DNA of 64,000 nt, from positions 327,774-391,773 of the forward strand of contig JAIVJZ010000001.1 in the NCBI GenBank assembly GCA_020199775.1, written 5' to 3'. The DNA is from Acidobacteriota bacterium (GTDB lineage Bacteria; Acidobacteriota; Blastocatellia; Pyrinomonadales; Pyrinomonadaceae). Below the pieces are notes generated by a model that saw only the letters and a list, made by a program, of their open reading frames with translations, had not been told where the DNA came from and did no database searches. Positions 55,553 through 64,000 of this stretch are shown in pieces. Position 1 is the stretch's first letter. Every line of letters begins with the position of its first letter. Both the position numbers and the translations under genes were made by a program.

Positions 55553-56797
55553 ATGTCCAAACAATCACACATCAAAGGGCGTCTTCTCATCGCCGACGAC
55601 GAGCCGGAGATCAGGAACATCTTGGAGGAGTTTTTGTGCGGGAGCTACGAATGCAGCGCGGTCGGTTCGGCCGAGGACGCGCTCGCGCTGCTCCGTGCGT
55701 CGAAATACGACCTCGTGATCAGCGACATCAACATGGAGGGGATGAGCGGCCTTGAGATGATCCCGCACGTGCGCGAGATTTCGCCGCAGACCGTGATCAT
55801 CATGATCAGCGGCGCGCAGACCATCGAGTATGCCATCGAAGCCCTGCGCGCCGGGGCGTTCGACTACGTGACGAAGCCTTTCGATCTGCGCCACGTCGAA
55901 ATGGCCGTCGAACGCGCGCGCCAGCACCACGAACTGCTGTGCAGCAAACGCCGCTACGAAACCTTCCTCGAAGAGTCGATCAAACTGCGGACGAAGGAAT
56001 TGGGTCAAGCCCTCGCCTCGCTCGAAGACGCCTATCGCACGACACTCAAAGCCCTCGCCGCCGCGTTGGAGACGCGCGACACGGACACGCACGGCCATTC
56101 GGAACGCGTCGTCAGTTTCAGCCTGCGGCTGGGGCGCGAGCTGAATCTGGATGAAGAGGCGTTGCGCTCTTTGGAGTTCGGCGCGCTCCTGCACGACATC
56201 GGCAAGATCGGCATCCCCGACATGATCCTGCGCAAGCCCGCCGCGCTCACCGACGATGAATGGTTAACGATGCGAAGGCATCCGGTGCTCGGCCAGCAGA
56301 TTTTGCGCGGCATCGAATTTCTGGAAGGGGCGTCGCGCGTCGTCGGGCAGCACCACGAGAAGTGGGACGGGACGGGCTACCCGGCGGGGTTGCGCGGCGA
56401 GGAGATCGATCTCAACGCGCGCATCTTCGCCGTCGCCGACGCCTTCGACGCGATGGTCAGCAACCGCGTCTACCGCGCCGGGAAACCTTACGCGGCGGCG
56501 GCCGCGGAGTTGGAGCTACACGCGGGGCGGCAGTTTGACCCGGCGGTCGTCAATGCCTTCCGGCGCATCCCGCCGTCAGAGTGGGAGGAACTGCGCGCGC
56601 GTTCACTTCGGCGGCAGAGGCCGGAGCGCGTTCCCGTCCTCTCTCCGATGGAAACATTCGCGTCCGTCGCGCCTTCTTCATCCGTGGCGACTTCCGCGTC
56701 CGCCGGCAAACTTACAGCGCAGCCTTCCGCCCCAAGCCGCATCTCCCGTCGCCGCAACGACGCGCGGGCTTTGCGACGCAGCCACAGGCACGCGTAG
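55553..56797 (+). CDS. Response regulator with HD-GYP phosphodiesterase domain
   Basis: A 414-residue regulator that probably degrades c-di-GMP. The N-terminal receiver has Asp58 in LVISDINMEGMSG and Lys in FDYVTKPFDL. A coiled coil (about 130-165) leads to the HD-GYP domain. Its hallmarks are DTDTHGHSERVVSFSLRL, ALLHDIGKIGIPDMILRKPA, RRHPVLGQQIL and GQHHEKWDGTGYPAGLRG, then ARIFAVADAFDAMVSNRVYR. A C-terminal low-complexity Arg/Ser tail follows. The start is ATG 55553, beyond a leader encoded by the sigma-54 promoter region. No kinase is adjacent. Confidence 0.93.
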   Translation: MSKQSHIKGRLLIADDEPEIRNILEEFLCGSYECSAVGSAEDALALLRASKYDLVISDINMEGMSGLEMIPHVREISPQTVIIMISGAQTIEYAIEALRAGAFDYVTKPFDLRHVEMAVERARQHHELLCSKRRYETFLEESIKLRTKELGQALASLEDAYRTTLKALAAALETRDTDTHGHSERVVSFSLRLGRELNLDEEALRSLEFGALLHDIGKIGIPDMILRKPAALTDDEWLTMRRHPVLGQQILRGIEFLEGASRVVGQHHEKWDGTGYPAGLRGEEIDLNARIFAVADAFDAMVSNRVYRAGKPYAAAAAELELHAGRQFDPAVVNAFRRIPPSEWEELRARSLRRQRPERVPVLSPMETFASVAPSSSVATSASAGKLTAQPSAPSRISRRRNDARALRRSHRHA

Positions 56798-56838
56798 ACG
56801 CTAACCGCGCGGGCGACAACTCCGAGCCGCCTTCAACG

Positions 56839-56881
56839 AACAGCTACGGGCGACAACAACGCGTTGTCGCCCGTAGCTGTT
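56839..56881. terminator. Perfect 19-bp hairpin after the HD-GYP gene
   Basis: The arms 56839-56857 and 56863-56881 (AACAGCTACGGGCGACAAC) are exact complements with a 5-base loop, between convergent genes. T-rich sequence follows on the plus side, so it can act as a bidirectional terminator. Confidence 0.8.
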
Positions 56882-56978
56882 TCCCTGCCCGCACAACCCG
56901 ACGCGCCGCGCGGGTAATAATTTCTATAGTGAAATTACTGCCCGCTCCGGGTTCTCTACAGAGTTTATCCATGCCTCT

Positions 56979-59228
56979 TCACCCGGCGGTGCGACTCTCG
57001 GTGCGCCCGGCGGCGGCGAAGCGTGTGAGCAGGCGGCGCAGTTCGTGTGAATTGGCGAGGCAGTATTGGGCGCGCGTGTGGCGGTCGCCGATGTGGATCG
57101 TCCAGGCGTCTTCGCGGAGGCGCGCGAAGAGGTCTTCGTCGGTGCGGTCGTCGCCCGCCGCGAGACAAAATTCGGCGTGTGGGGCGGAGTGCGAAAGTCG
57201 CGCCAGCACCTCGCCCTTGTTCGCCCAGCCCGGTTTCACTTCCACCGTCTTCTGTCCACGGTAAGCGCGCAGTTCGGTGTCGGCGAGCATCTGTTCGAGG
57301 TTCGAGACGAGTTCGTTGGCGAGCCATTCACCGAATTCGGGGTCGGCCATGCGGTAGTGCCAGACGAGGGAGAACTCTTTCTCCTCGATGAGGCTGCCGG
57401 GCGTGCGATCCATGAAATGTTCGAGGACGGGAGAGACTTGCTCCTTCCAATCGCTCGTGTAGTCGGGGCGATAAAGCTCCCAGCGCATCGTCTCCGGCGA
57501 GCGCATGATCGCGCCGTGCTCGGCGGCGAGCCACAAGCCTTTGACTTCGCCGAACCAGCTTTCGAGGTCATGGCGAGAGCGGCCGGAGACGACCGCAATC
57601 GCCGTCGCCGGGTCGGCGGCGAGCGTGGCGAGCAATTCGGCCAATTCGGCGGGCGGCACGGCGTCCTGCGGGCGGTTGGCATAAGGCACGAGCGTCCCGT
57701 CGTAGTCGAGCAGGAGGCGTCTCTGCGCGGCCTGCTGAAACGCCGCGACCGCCGATTCGACGGGCAACGCCTGCGGCTTCTCCGAGAAATTACCCGCGCG
57801 CTCGTTCGCCGCCTCGCGCAGGTTGGCGAGGAAGCGGTCGCCCCACGCGAAGACGTTGTTGCGTAACACGCGCTTGTGGAGCGCGCTCATGCGCTCGCGC
57901 CGCGTGTCGGCGGGAAGCTCCAGCGCGCGTTCGATGGTCTCGGCCGTGCGCTCCTCGTCGTAAGGGTTGACGAGAAACGCCTCGCCCATCTCGGAGGCCG
58001 CGCCCGCAAACTCGCTCAGGACGAGCACGCCCGCGCCGTCCTGCTGACAGGCGACGTACTCTTTGGCGACGAGGTTCAGCCCGTCGCGCAGCGGCGTGAC
58101 CCACGCGAGGTCTGCGAGGGCGTAGAGGGCCGCGAGTTCGGTCGGCGGGATGCCGCGCCGGATGTAGGTGATGGGCGTCCAGTCGGGCGTCGAAAACTCG
58201 CCGTTGATCTTGCCGACGAGTTCGTCCACCTCCTGCCGCAGTTCCTTGTACATCGGGATCACTTCGCGCGAAGGGACGGCCACCTGAATGAGTACGACGT
58301 GGCCGCGCAAATCCGGCGTCTGTCTGAGCAGGCGACGGAAGGTGCGCAGACGTTCGGGGATGCCCTTCGTGTAGTCGAGCCGGTCGACGCCGAGCAGGAC
58401 GCGCCGCCCGTCGAAGCGCGCGCGCAGTTCGTCGCGGCGTTTGATCGTCTCCGCGTCGCGCGCGAGCAGTTCGGTAAATTCGCGCGGCGCGATGCCGATG
58501 GGCAGGGCGTCGAGCCGCACCGAGCGGCCGCCGACTTCCAGCCTGTCCATGCGGCTGTCGAGGCCGAGGATGCGCAAGGTGGAGGCGCGAAAGTGTTGCA
58601 GGTAGCTGTAGGTGTGGAAGGCGAGATAGTCCGCGCCGAGCAAGCCCTGCAAGAGTTCTTCGCGGCGCGGGAGCAGGCGAAAGATCGGTGAAGAGGGGAA
58701 GGGGATGTGCAGGAAGAAGCCGATGCGCGCGTCGGGCACGGCCTCGCGCAGAAGCTCGGGCAGCAGCATCAACTGGTAGTCGTGTACCCAGACGATGTCG
58801 CCGGGGCGCAGGTGTTCGAGCACCACGTCGCGGAAGCGCAGGTTGGCTTCGCGGTAAGCCTGCCAGTGTTCGGGCTTGAAGTTGAGCAGCGAAGGAAACT
58901 GGTGAAAGAGCGGCCAGAGCGTCTGGTTCGAGTAGCCCTCGTAGAAGCCTGCGGCCGTCTCGGCGGGGATGTCCACGGCGAAGTAACGCTCGCGCTCGGC
59001 CCAACGCTTGAGGGTCTTCTGTCGCCGCTCGTCTTGAGGATCGGAAGAGTCGCCCGACCAGCCGATCCAGATGCCGCCCGTGCGACGTAGTATCGGCCCC
59101 ATCGCCGTCGCCAGTCCGCCCGTGCTCCTGTCCGTGCGCCACCCCGAGTCGCCCGCGCGCTTCAAAGTGAACGGCAGGCGGTTGGAGACGACGACGAGAC
59201 GACCGTCCGTGTTTTCGTTTGCTGACAT
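56979..59228 (-). CDS. Bifunctional trehalose-6-phosphate synthase/phosphatase (OtsA-OtsB fusion)
   Basis: This enzyme makes trehalose 6-phosphate from UDP-glucose and glucose-6-phosphate and then removes the phosphate. It has 749 residues from ATG 59228. The GT20 synthase domain spans about 8-480, with VVVSNRLPFTLKRAG, IVWVHDYQLMLLPELLR, GVDRLDYTKGIPERLRTF and TPLRDGLNLVAKEYVACQ. A short linker leads to a HAD phosphatase domain (about 500-735). It has LLLDYDGTLVPYANRP with the nucleophile Asp508, then AIAVVSGRSRHDLESWF and CLAAGDDRTDEDLF. It follows treS on the same strand, giving two trehalose routes side by side. Confidence 0.95.
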   Translation of the reverse strand: MSANENTDGRLVVVSNRLPFTLKRAGDSGWRTDRSTGGLATAMGPILRRTGGIWIGWSGDSSDPQDERRQKTLKRWAERERYFAVDIPAETAAGFYEGYSNQTLWPLFHQFPSLLNFKPEHWQAYREANLRFRDVVLEHLRPGDIVWVHDYQLMLLPELLREAVPDARIGFFLHIPFPSSPIFRLLPRREELLQGLLGADYLAFHTYSYLQHFRASTLRILGLDSRMDRLEVGGRSVRLDALPIGIAPREFTELLARDAETIKRRDELRARFDGRRVLLGVDRLDYTKGIPERLRTFRRLLRQTPDLRGHVVLIQVAVPSREVIPMYKELRQEVDELVGKINGEFSTPDWTPITYIRRGIPPTELAALYALADLAWVTPLRDGLNLVAKEYVACQQDGAGVLVLSEFAGAASEMGEAFLVNPYDEERTAETIERALELPADTRRERMSALHKRVLRNNVFAWGDRFLANLREAANERAGNFSEKPQALPVESAVAAFQQAAQRRLLLDYDGTLVPYANRPQDAVPPAELAELLATLAADPATAIAVVSGRSRHDLESWFGEVKGLWLAAEHGAIMRSPETMRWELYRPDYTSDWKEQVSPVLEHFMDRTPGSLIEEKEFSLVWHYRMADPEFGEWLANELVSNLEQMLADTELRAYRGQKTVEVKPGWANKGEVLARLSHSAPHAEFCLAAGDDRTDEDLFARLREDAWTIHIGDRHTRAQYCLANSHELRRLLTRFAAAGRTESRTAG

Positions 59229-59273
59229 AGTTGCCCCTTGTTCGTATGCGATTACTTCAAGAATGCTCTCGTC

Positions 59274-59322
59274 TTCTTTGCGCCTTTGCGTGAGATTAAT
59301 TTTCACGCAAAGGCGCAAAGAA
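59274..59322. repeat. Perfect 20-bp inverted repeat (TTTGCGCC family)
   Basis: The arms 59274-59293 and 59303-59322 are exact complements (TTCTTTGCGCCTTTGCGTGA) with a 9-base loop. It lies between the treS stop and the otsAB start on the minus strand. It shares its sequence with the hairpin at 36358-36434, 23 kb away. Confidence 0.85.
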
Positions 59323-59323
59323 A

Positions 59324-61000
<1,677 letters not shown>

Positions 61001-61442
61001 CACTTCGCCTGCCTTCCTCTCGCGAACCGAACTTTTAATAACTTGATTTATGTTGTGACGAGAAAGATAGCCGCTCCGACGCGTTTAATGCAAGATGGCC
61101 GCGCCCGCGCCCGCCGCCGTAAACCCGGAGACGCTTATTGCTTCGCGCTCGCAAAGTGAGGTCGATTGCCTTGCTTCTAACGGAAGATGACCATCTATAT
61201 TCTTAAGACATCACCTCTCTAAAAATCATTGACAATCTGATCGGTCAAAGAATACCTTTCCCCGGCAATTCCCGTTTCTTCCTGCTGACGAAAATCCTAC
61301 ATTCGTTGGTCTCGTACATCAAAATAGTCGTCCGAGTTACGACCGCCGGCACTCGGGCGGCGAGACCCGAATTATCGCCGCGTCTTATTTTTAGAATAAG
61401 CTCTATAAAGTTGATCTTAACGAACATAATGTGAAGGTGCTC
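61001..61442. other. AT-rich intergenic region upstream of the TIR-like gene
   Basis: A 442-bp gap in which composition shifts from GC-rich to AT-rich at about 61170. A TTGACA-like hexamer near 61229 is followed 17 bases later by a weak AATACC, and a second AT-rich stretch lies at 61386-61415. A promoter for the TIR-like gene probably lies here, but neither element is strong. Confidence 0.5.
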
Positions 61443-62315
61443 ATGAAACGTTCCCCTAACAGTCGTCTAACCGGCAGGGCAGAGAAAACAGAGGACAGAC
61501 CTATAGTTTTTATCGGGTCTTCCAGCGAGGGATTGCGGATCGCCAAGCAATTGCAGGTCGGATTGAGTGGTGTTGCCAGATGCAAGCTCTGGACGCAAGG
61601 CGTCTTCGGATTAACGCAGGGGACTCTTGAAAGCCTGATCGAAACGGCTAAAAGCTCCGACTTCGCCATCTTGGTTATGACACCTGACGACCTCGTGACC
61701 AAGAGGGCTAAAAAAGCGAACATCCCCAGAGACAATGTAATTTTCGAATTAGGACTCTTTATGGGAGCGCTCGGTAGAAACCGGACATTCATTGTTTGTA
61801 GCCGTGATGATTCCATTGATTTGCCGTCAGACCTTGCCGGAATTACAACCGCGATGTTCCACGACGACGAGGATTTGGGAATAGCTCTCGGGGGAGTCTG
61901 CACTTTGCTGGAGCAAGCGATTGAGAGCAGGGGGAAACGTCTGGGCGAGGATGAACCCTCCGGAGTAATGAGCGATCTGATCGGGCAGTGGAAGGGGACT
62001 TGGTTTGTGGTGGAGCGGGGCAATAAGAGTCCGCATGCGAACAAAGACAACATCTATTTTAAAAGAATATCGGGCGAAAAGGTTTTTGCGACCGGGGTGC
62101 ACGCCAAGTTCGGTAGTTACGATCTGGTGGGAAGAATTAACCCGGCCGGCGTGCTTACCTTTTATTATAAAGGTGATGCCCAAAGGCATCATTCGGGCGG
62201 GGTGGTGATTTTGAGATTGAAGACCAACTCAAGGAAAGAGATGAGCGGATTTTGGTATGAATTTGACGCCAACCGGGAAGTCTATGGCGGAGAGACGATA
62301 TGGAAGAAGGTCTAA
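61443..62315 (+). CDS. TIR-like nucleotide-binding protein (PF10137/Cap12-type) with unassigned C-terminal domain
   Basis: A 290-residue protein likely to be an NAD-cleaving defence effector. The N-terminal TIR-like domain (about 18-165) has IVFIGSSSEGLRIAKQLQ, LWTQGVFGLTQGTLESLIE and ILVMTPDDLV. Its PRDNVIFELGLFMGALG segment carries the candidate catalytic Glu102. This sequence is the hallmark of PF10137, known in CBASS effectors (Cap12/TIR-STING). No STING, SAVED or transmembrane region is fused. Instead, about residues 175-290 form a beta-rich domain (LIGQWKGTWFVVERG, FATGVHAKFGSYDLVGRI, GFWYEFDANREVYGG) of calycin-like appearance that I cannot assign. A GAAGGTG site supports ATG 61443. 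The local sequence is AT-rich. Confidence 0.85.
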   Translation: MKRSPNSRLTGRAEKTEDRPIVFIGSSSEGLRIAKQLQVGLSGVARCKLWTQGVFGLTQGTLESLIETAKSSDFAILVMTPDDLVTKRAKKANIPRDNVIFELGLFMGALGRNRTFIVCSRDDSIDLPSDLAGITTAMFHDDEDLGIALGGVCTLLEQAIESRGKRLGEDEPSGVMSDLIGQWKGTWFVVERGNKSPHANKDNIYFKRISGEKVFATGVHAKFGSYDLVGRINPAGVLTFYYKGDAQRHHSGGVVILRLKTNSRKEMSGFWYEFDANREVYGGETIWKKV

Positions 62316-62355
62316 CCCGGCAGATAAAATTTAAGTCCCGGAAGTGGAATCACAA

Positions 62356-62535
62356 ATGTTAATAACCATCACATTATTTATAGCCTTTGCTGTAATTGGT
62401 TGGCTCACTACGCGAATATATAGAAACAAGATGGAAAAGCGTCTTGGAAGGAAAATAAGTGGACAGCATGAATTAACGTCTATTGCATCTTGGATGGAAG
62501 CATCGAAAGATGATGAGCCGCATCACGACAAATAA
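62356..62535 (+). CDS. Small single-pass membrane protein next to the TIR-like gene
   Basis: A 59-residue protein with an N-terminal membrane helix (LITITLFIAFAVIGWLTTRI) and a basic, then acidic cytoplasmic tail (YRNKMEKRLGRK, EASKDDEPHHDK). It starts 40 bp after the TIR-like stop, with GGAAGTGGA upstream of ATG 62356; a GTG start at 62344 would add four residues. Same strand and same AT-rich composition suggest a two-gene unit. It may anchor or regulate the TIR-like protein, but nothing in the sequence proves this. Confidence 0.6.
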   Translation: MLITITLFIAFAVIGWLTTRIYRNKMEKRLGRKISGQHELTSIASWMEASKDDEPHHDK

Positions 62536-62807
62536 ATGTCGTCGCTGCCAGCGGAGGTCGTAAACATTGTGATTATTACCATTAATTATTCAGGATTGGA
62601 ATCGTAAGATTTCCTCTTGGATAATGCTAGTGAGCTGTTTGTACCTGAAAATAGCTACGCTGGTAGCATAAGAATTCCGCACAGGCATCATAACCATTCC
62701 TTTAGTGCAACCTTAAAGTTCCGCCTTATGGCGTGCGGCTGTCGCTGATCCCATCTGATTGGTTTACGTCAACCCATATAGGAACAATGTACAGGTAGCC
62801 CCGGAAC
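62536..62807. other. AT-rich spacer between membrane protein and IS element
   Basis: A 272-bp region without a convincing gene. The target site of the IS lies at its right edge. Base composition is similar to the TIR-like locus. No repeat, promoter or RNA structure stood out. Confidence 0.45.
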
Positions 62808-62825
62808 CAGGGTCTATTCATTCTC
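62808..62825 (+). repeat. Left inverted repeat of the ISAs1-family element
   Basis: CAGGGTCTATTCATTCTC marks the left end of the IS. It is the exact reverse complement of the 18 bases at 63983-64000. Confidence 0.93.
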
Positions 62826-62892
62826 TAAGCAGCGGGACACGTTCCTCCGATAGAATAAGGTTGCCTAAACCAATATTTCTACGGAGGAACGT

Positions 62893-63990
62893 ATGGACAC
62901 CCGAAGAGTGCCGTCCCTCAGAGATGCTTTACTTTTACCTGTGCTGCTGCTCTGCTGCGTGGCGGTGATGTGCGGCGCACGCTCGCAGGCGGCCATCGCT
63001 GACTGGGGAGAGAACTACGGCACGCGGTGGCTCACACGCCTCGGCATCGGGCGGCGGCGCGGGCCGAGTCAACCGACCTTGCATCGCATCTTCAAAGCTC
63101 TGGATGGCGCGCTCTTTGAGCGTTGTGTGACCCGGTGGGCCGAGCAAGCTCTGACCTCCTGTGCGGGACAGCCTGTCGCGCTGGAAGCACTCTCCATTGA
63201 CGGAAAGAGTTTGCGCGGCAGTGCCGGGCAGGGCGCAGCGCAAAGCCACCTGCTCGGCGTTGTCTCGCAGCGTTTGGGTCTGGTCGTTGCGCAACTGGCG
63301 GTCAGCGACAAGAGCCACGAGGCCGGAGAGATTGAGGCGTTGCTGGCCGCGCTTGTGCTGGAAGGCCGCGTTGTGACTTGCGACGCGCTGCACACACACG
63401 CAGCGGTCGCACAGACGATCCTTGCCGGAGGCGGCCATTATCTGCTGCCGGTCAAGGACAATCAGCCGCTTTTGCGTCAAGACATCGCCCTCGTCTTTGA
63501 GCATGCCGACCGGCTCTCAGACACGATAACTGAGGCCCGGACAACCGACCAGCACGGCGGTCGCATTGAGACTCGTTGCCTACGCGCTTCAACCGCCTTG
63601 CAAGGTTATCTGGACTGGCCCGGCCATCAGCAGGTTTTAGAGTTGCGCCGCGTGGTGACCGACAAGCGCACGGGCACAACACGCAGTGAAGTGGCACATG
63701 CCATCACGTCACTGGAACCAAAGCAGGCAAGCGCACGGCAACTGCTGGAGGTGTGGCGTGGACATTGGCACATTGAGAACAGATTGCACTGGGTGAGAGA
63801 CGTGACCTTTGATGAAGACCGCTCTCAAGTCAGAACCGGAGATGCGCCGCAGGTGATGGCTGCTTTAAGAAACATCGCCATCTCGTTATTGCGTCTGTGC
63901 GGCGCGCAGAACATCGCGGCTGCATGTCGCCGTTATGCCGCGCAACCGGCGCTGGCGCTGGCGGCGGTTGGTATTCGTCTCCGAGAATGA
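62893..63990 (+). CDS. ISAs1-family transposase
   Basis: A 365-residue DDE transposase for the surrounding IS. Visible landmarks are LTRLGIGRRRGPSQPTLHRI in the DNA-binding N-terminal region, ALSIDGKSLRGSAGQGAAQS (first Asp), VVTCDALHTHAAVAQTILAG (second Asp) and KDNQPLLRQDI. WRGHWHIENRLHWVRDVTFD (Glu) is typical of the DDE_Tnp_ISAs1 group, also called H-repeat-associated proteins. No frameshift or internal stop is visible, so it may be active. The ATG at 62893 is preceded by ACGGAGGAACGT. Confidence 0.93.
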   Translation: MDTRRVPSLRDALLLPVLLLCCVAVMCGARSQAAIADWGENYGTRWLTRLGIGRRRGPSQPTLHRIFKALDGALFERCVTRWAEQALTSCAGQPVALEALSIDGKSLRGSAGQGAAQSHLLGVVSQRLGLVVAQLAVSDKSHEAGEIEALLAALVLEGRVVTCDALHTHAAVAQTILAGGGHYLLPVKDNQPLLRQDIALVFEHADRLSDTITEARTTDQHGGRIETRCLRASTALQGYLDWPGHQQVLELRRVVTDKRTGTTRSEVAHAITSLEPKQASARQLLEVWRGHWHIENRLHWVRDVTFDEDRSQVRTGDAPQVMAALRNIAISLLRLCGAQNIAAACRRYAAQPALALAAVGIRLRE

Positions 63991-64000
63991 ATAGACCCTG
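63983..64000 (-). repeat. Right inverted repeat of the ISAs1-family element
   Basis: GAGAATGAATAGACCCTG is the exact reverse complement of the left end at 62808-62825. Confidence 0.93.

Larger units (their letters stand above)
62808..64000 (+). mobile_element. Complete ISAs1-family insertion sequence
   Basis: A 1193-bp element bounded by perfect 18-bp inverted repeats. It carries one transposase gene with the ISAs1 DDE signature. Its right end coincides with the final base of the window, so the flanking target duplication can only be seen on the left. An IS ending exactly at the sequence end suggests a contig boundary caused by a multi-copy repeat. Confidence 0.93.

Overview
The window is a GC-rich bacterial chromosome segment. 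Its gene content suits Acidobacteriota, most likely class Blastocatellia; that is an inference from gene types, with no 16S or ribosomal protein locus here to confirm it. The clues are the Kgd/OdhA-type fused 2-oxoglutarate dehydrogenase, a TIGR02587/TIGR02588 membrane pair, tandem subtilases with glycine-rich C-terminal repeats, many TTG/GTG starts behind strong AGGAGG sites, and intergenic hairpins built from short tandem words. I found no tRNA, rRNA or CRISPR array.

Region by region. 1-4.5 kb (minus): cheW, mutS2 and the N-terminal part of dnaG, which runs off the left edge. 4.5-12.3 kb (plus): a small repeat-bearing ORF, a zinc-ribbon rhomboid protease, 3-hydroxyacyl-CoA dehydrogenase, an MBL-fold hydrolase, enoyl-CoA hydratase, ribH-nusB and the TIGR02587/02588 pair. 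12.4-14.4 kb: a Tat-signal small protein and an amidase. 14.4-19.4 kb (minus): cheA, a VWA lipoprotein and a DUF1287 protein. 19.6-26.9 kb (plus): the 1294-residue 2-oxoglutarate dehydrogenase and a secreted TPR-CHAT protein broken by one frameshift in a CG run. 27-32.7 kb (minus): two secreted proteins of unknown function, an ArgE-type M20 hydrolase, a coiled-coil protein and a HutF-type deiminase. 32.9-38.1 kb: an MBL hydrolase, a small zinc protein, an SDR, a dienelactone hydrolase and a Tat-exported amidase. 38.7-46.8 kb: a three-gene membrane cluster, a creatininase-family protein, topoisomerase III, dUTPase and an NtrC-type regulator. 47.1-54.8 kb (minus): two subtilases, a GNAT enzyme, a hybrid histidine kinase and a PilZ protein. 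55.4-61 kb: a response regulator with an HD-GYP domain behind a sigma-54 promoter, then treS and a fused otsA-otsB on the minus strand.

The last 3 kb differ. From about 61.17 kb the sequence becomes AT-rich and carries a TIR-like (PF10137/Cap12-type) protein with an unassigned beta-rich C-terminal domain, then a tiny single-pass membrane protein. A complete ISAs1-family element follows, whose right inverted repeat ends on the last base of the window. This is the best candidate for an undescribed, probably defence-related, system.

Functional links: treS and otsAB form a trehalose module. The sigma-54 promoter, HD-GYP regulator, NtrC-type activator, PilZ protein, CheA and CheW suggest c-di-GMP and motility or surface control, although the genes are scattered. 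Nearly every gene boundary carries a hairpin whose arms are 7-9 bp tandem words. The same words recur at distant loci, so these look like a dispersed intergenic repeat system.
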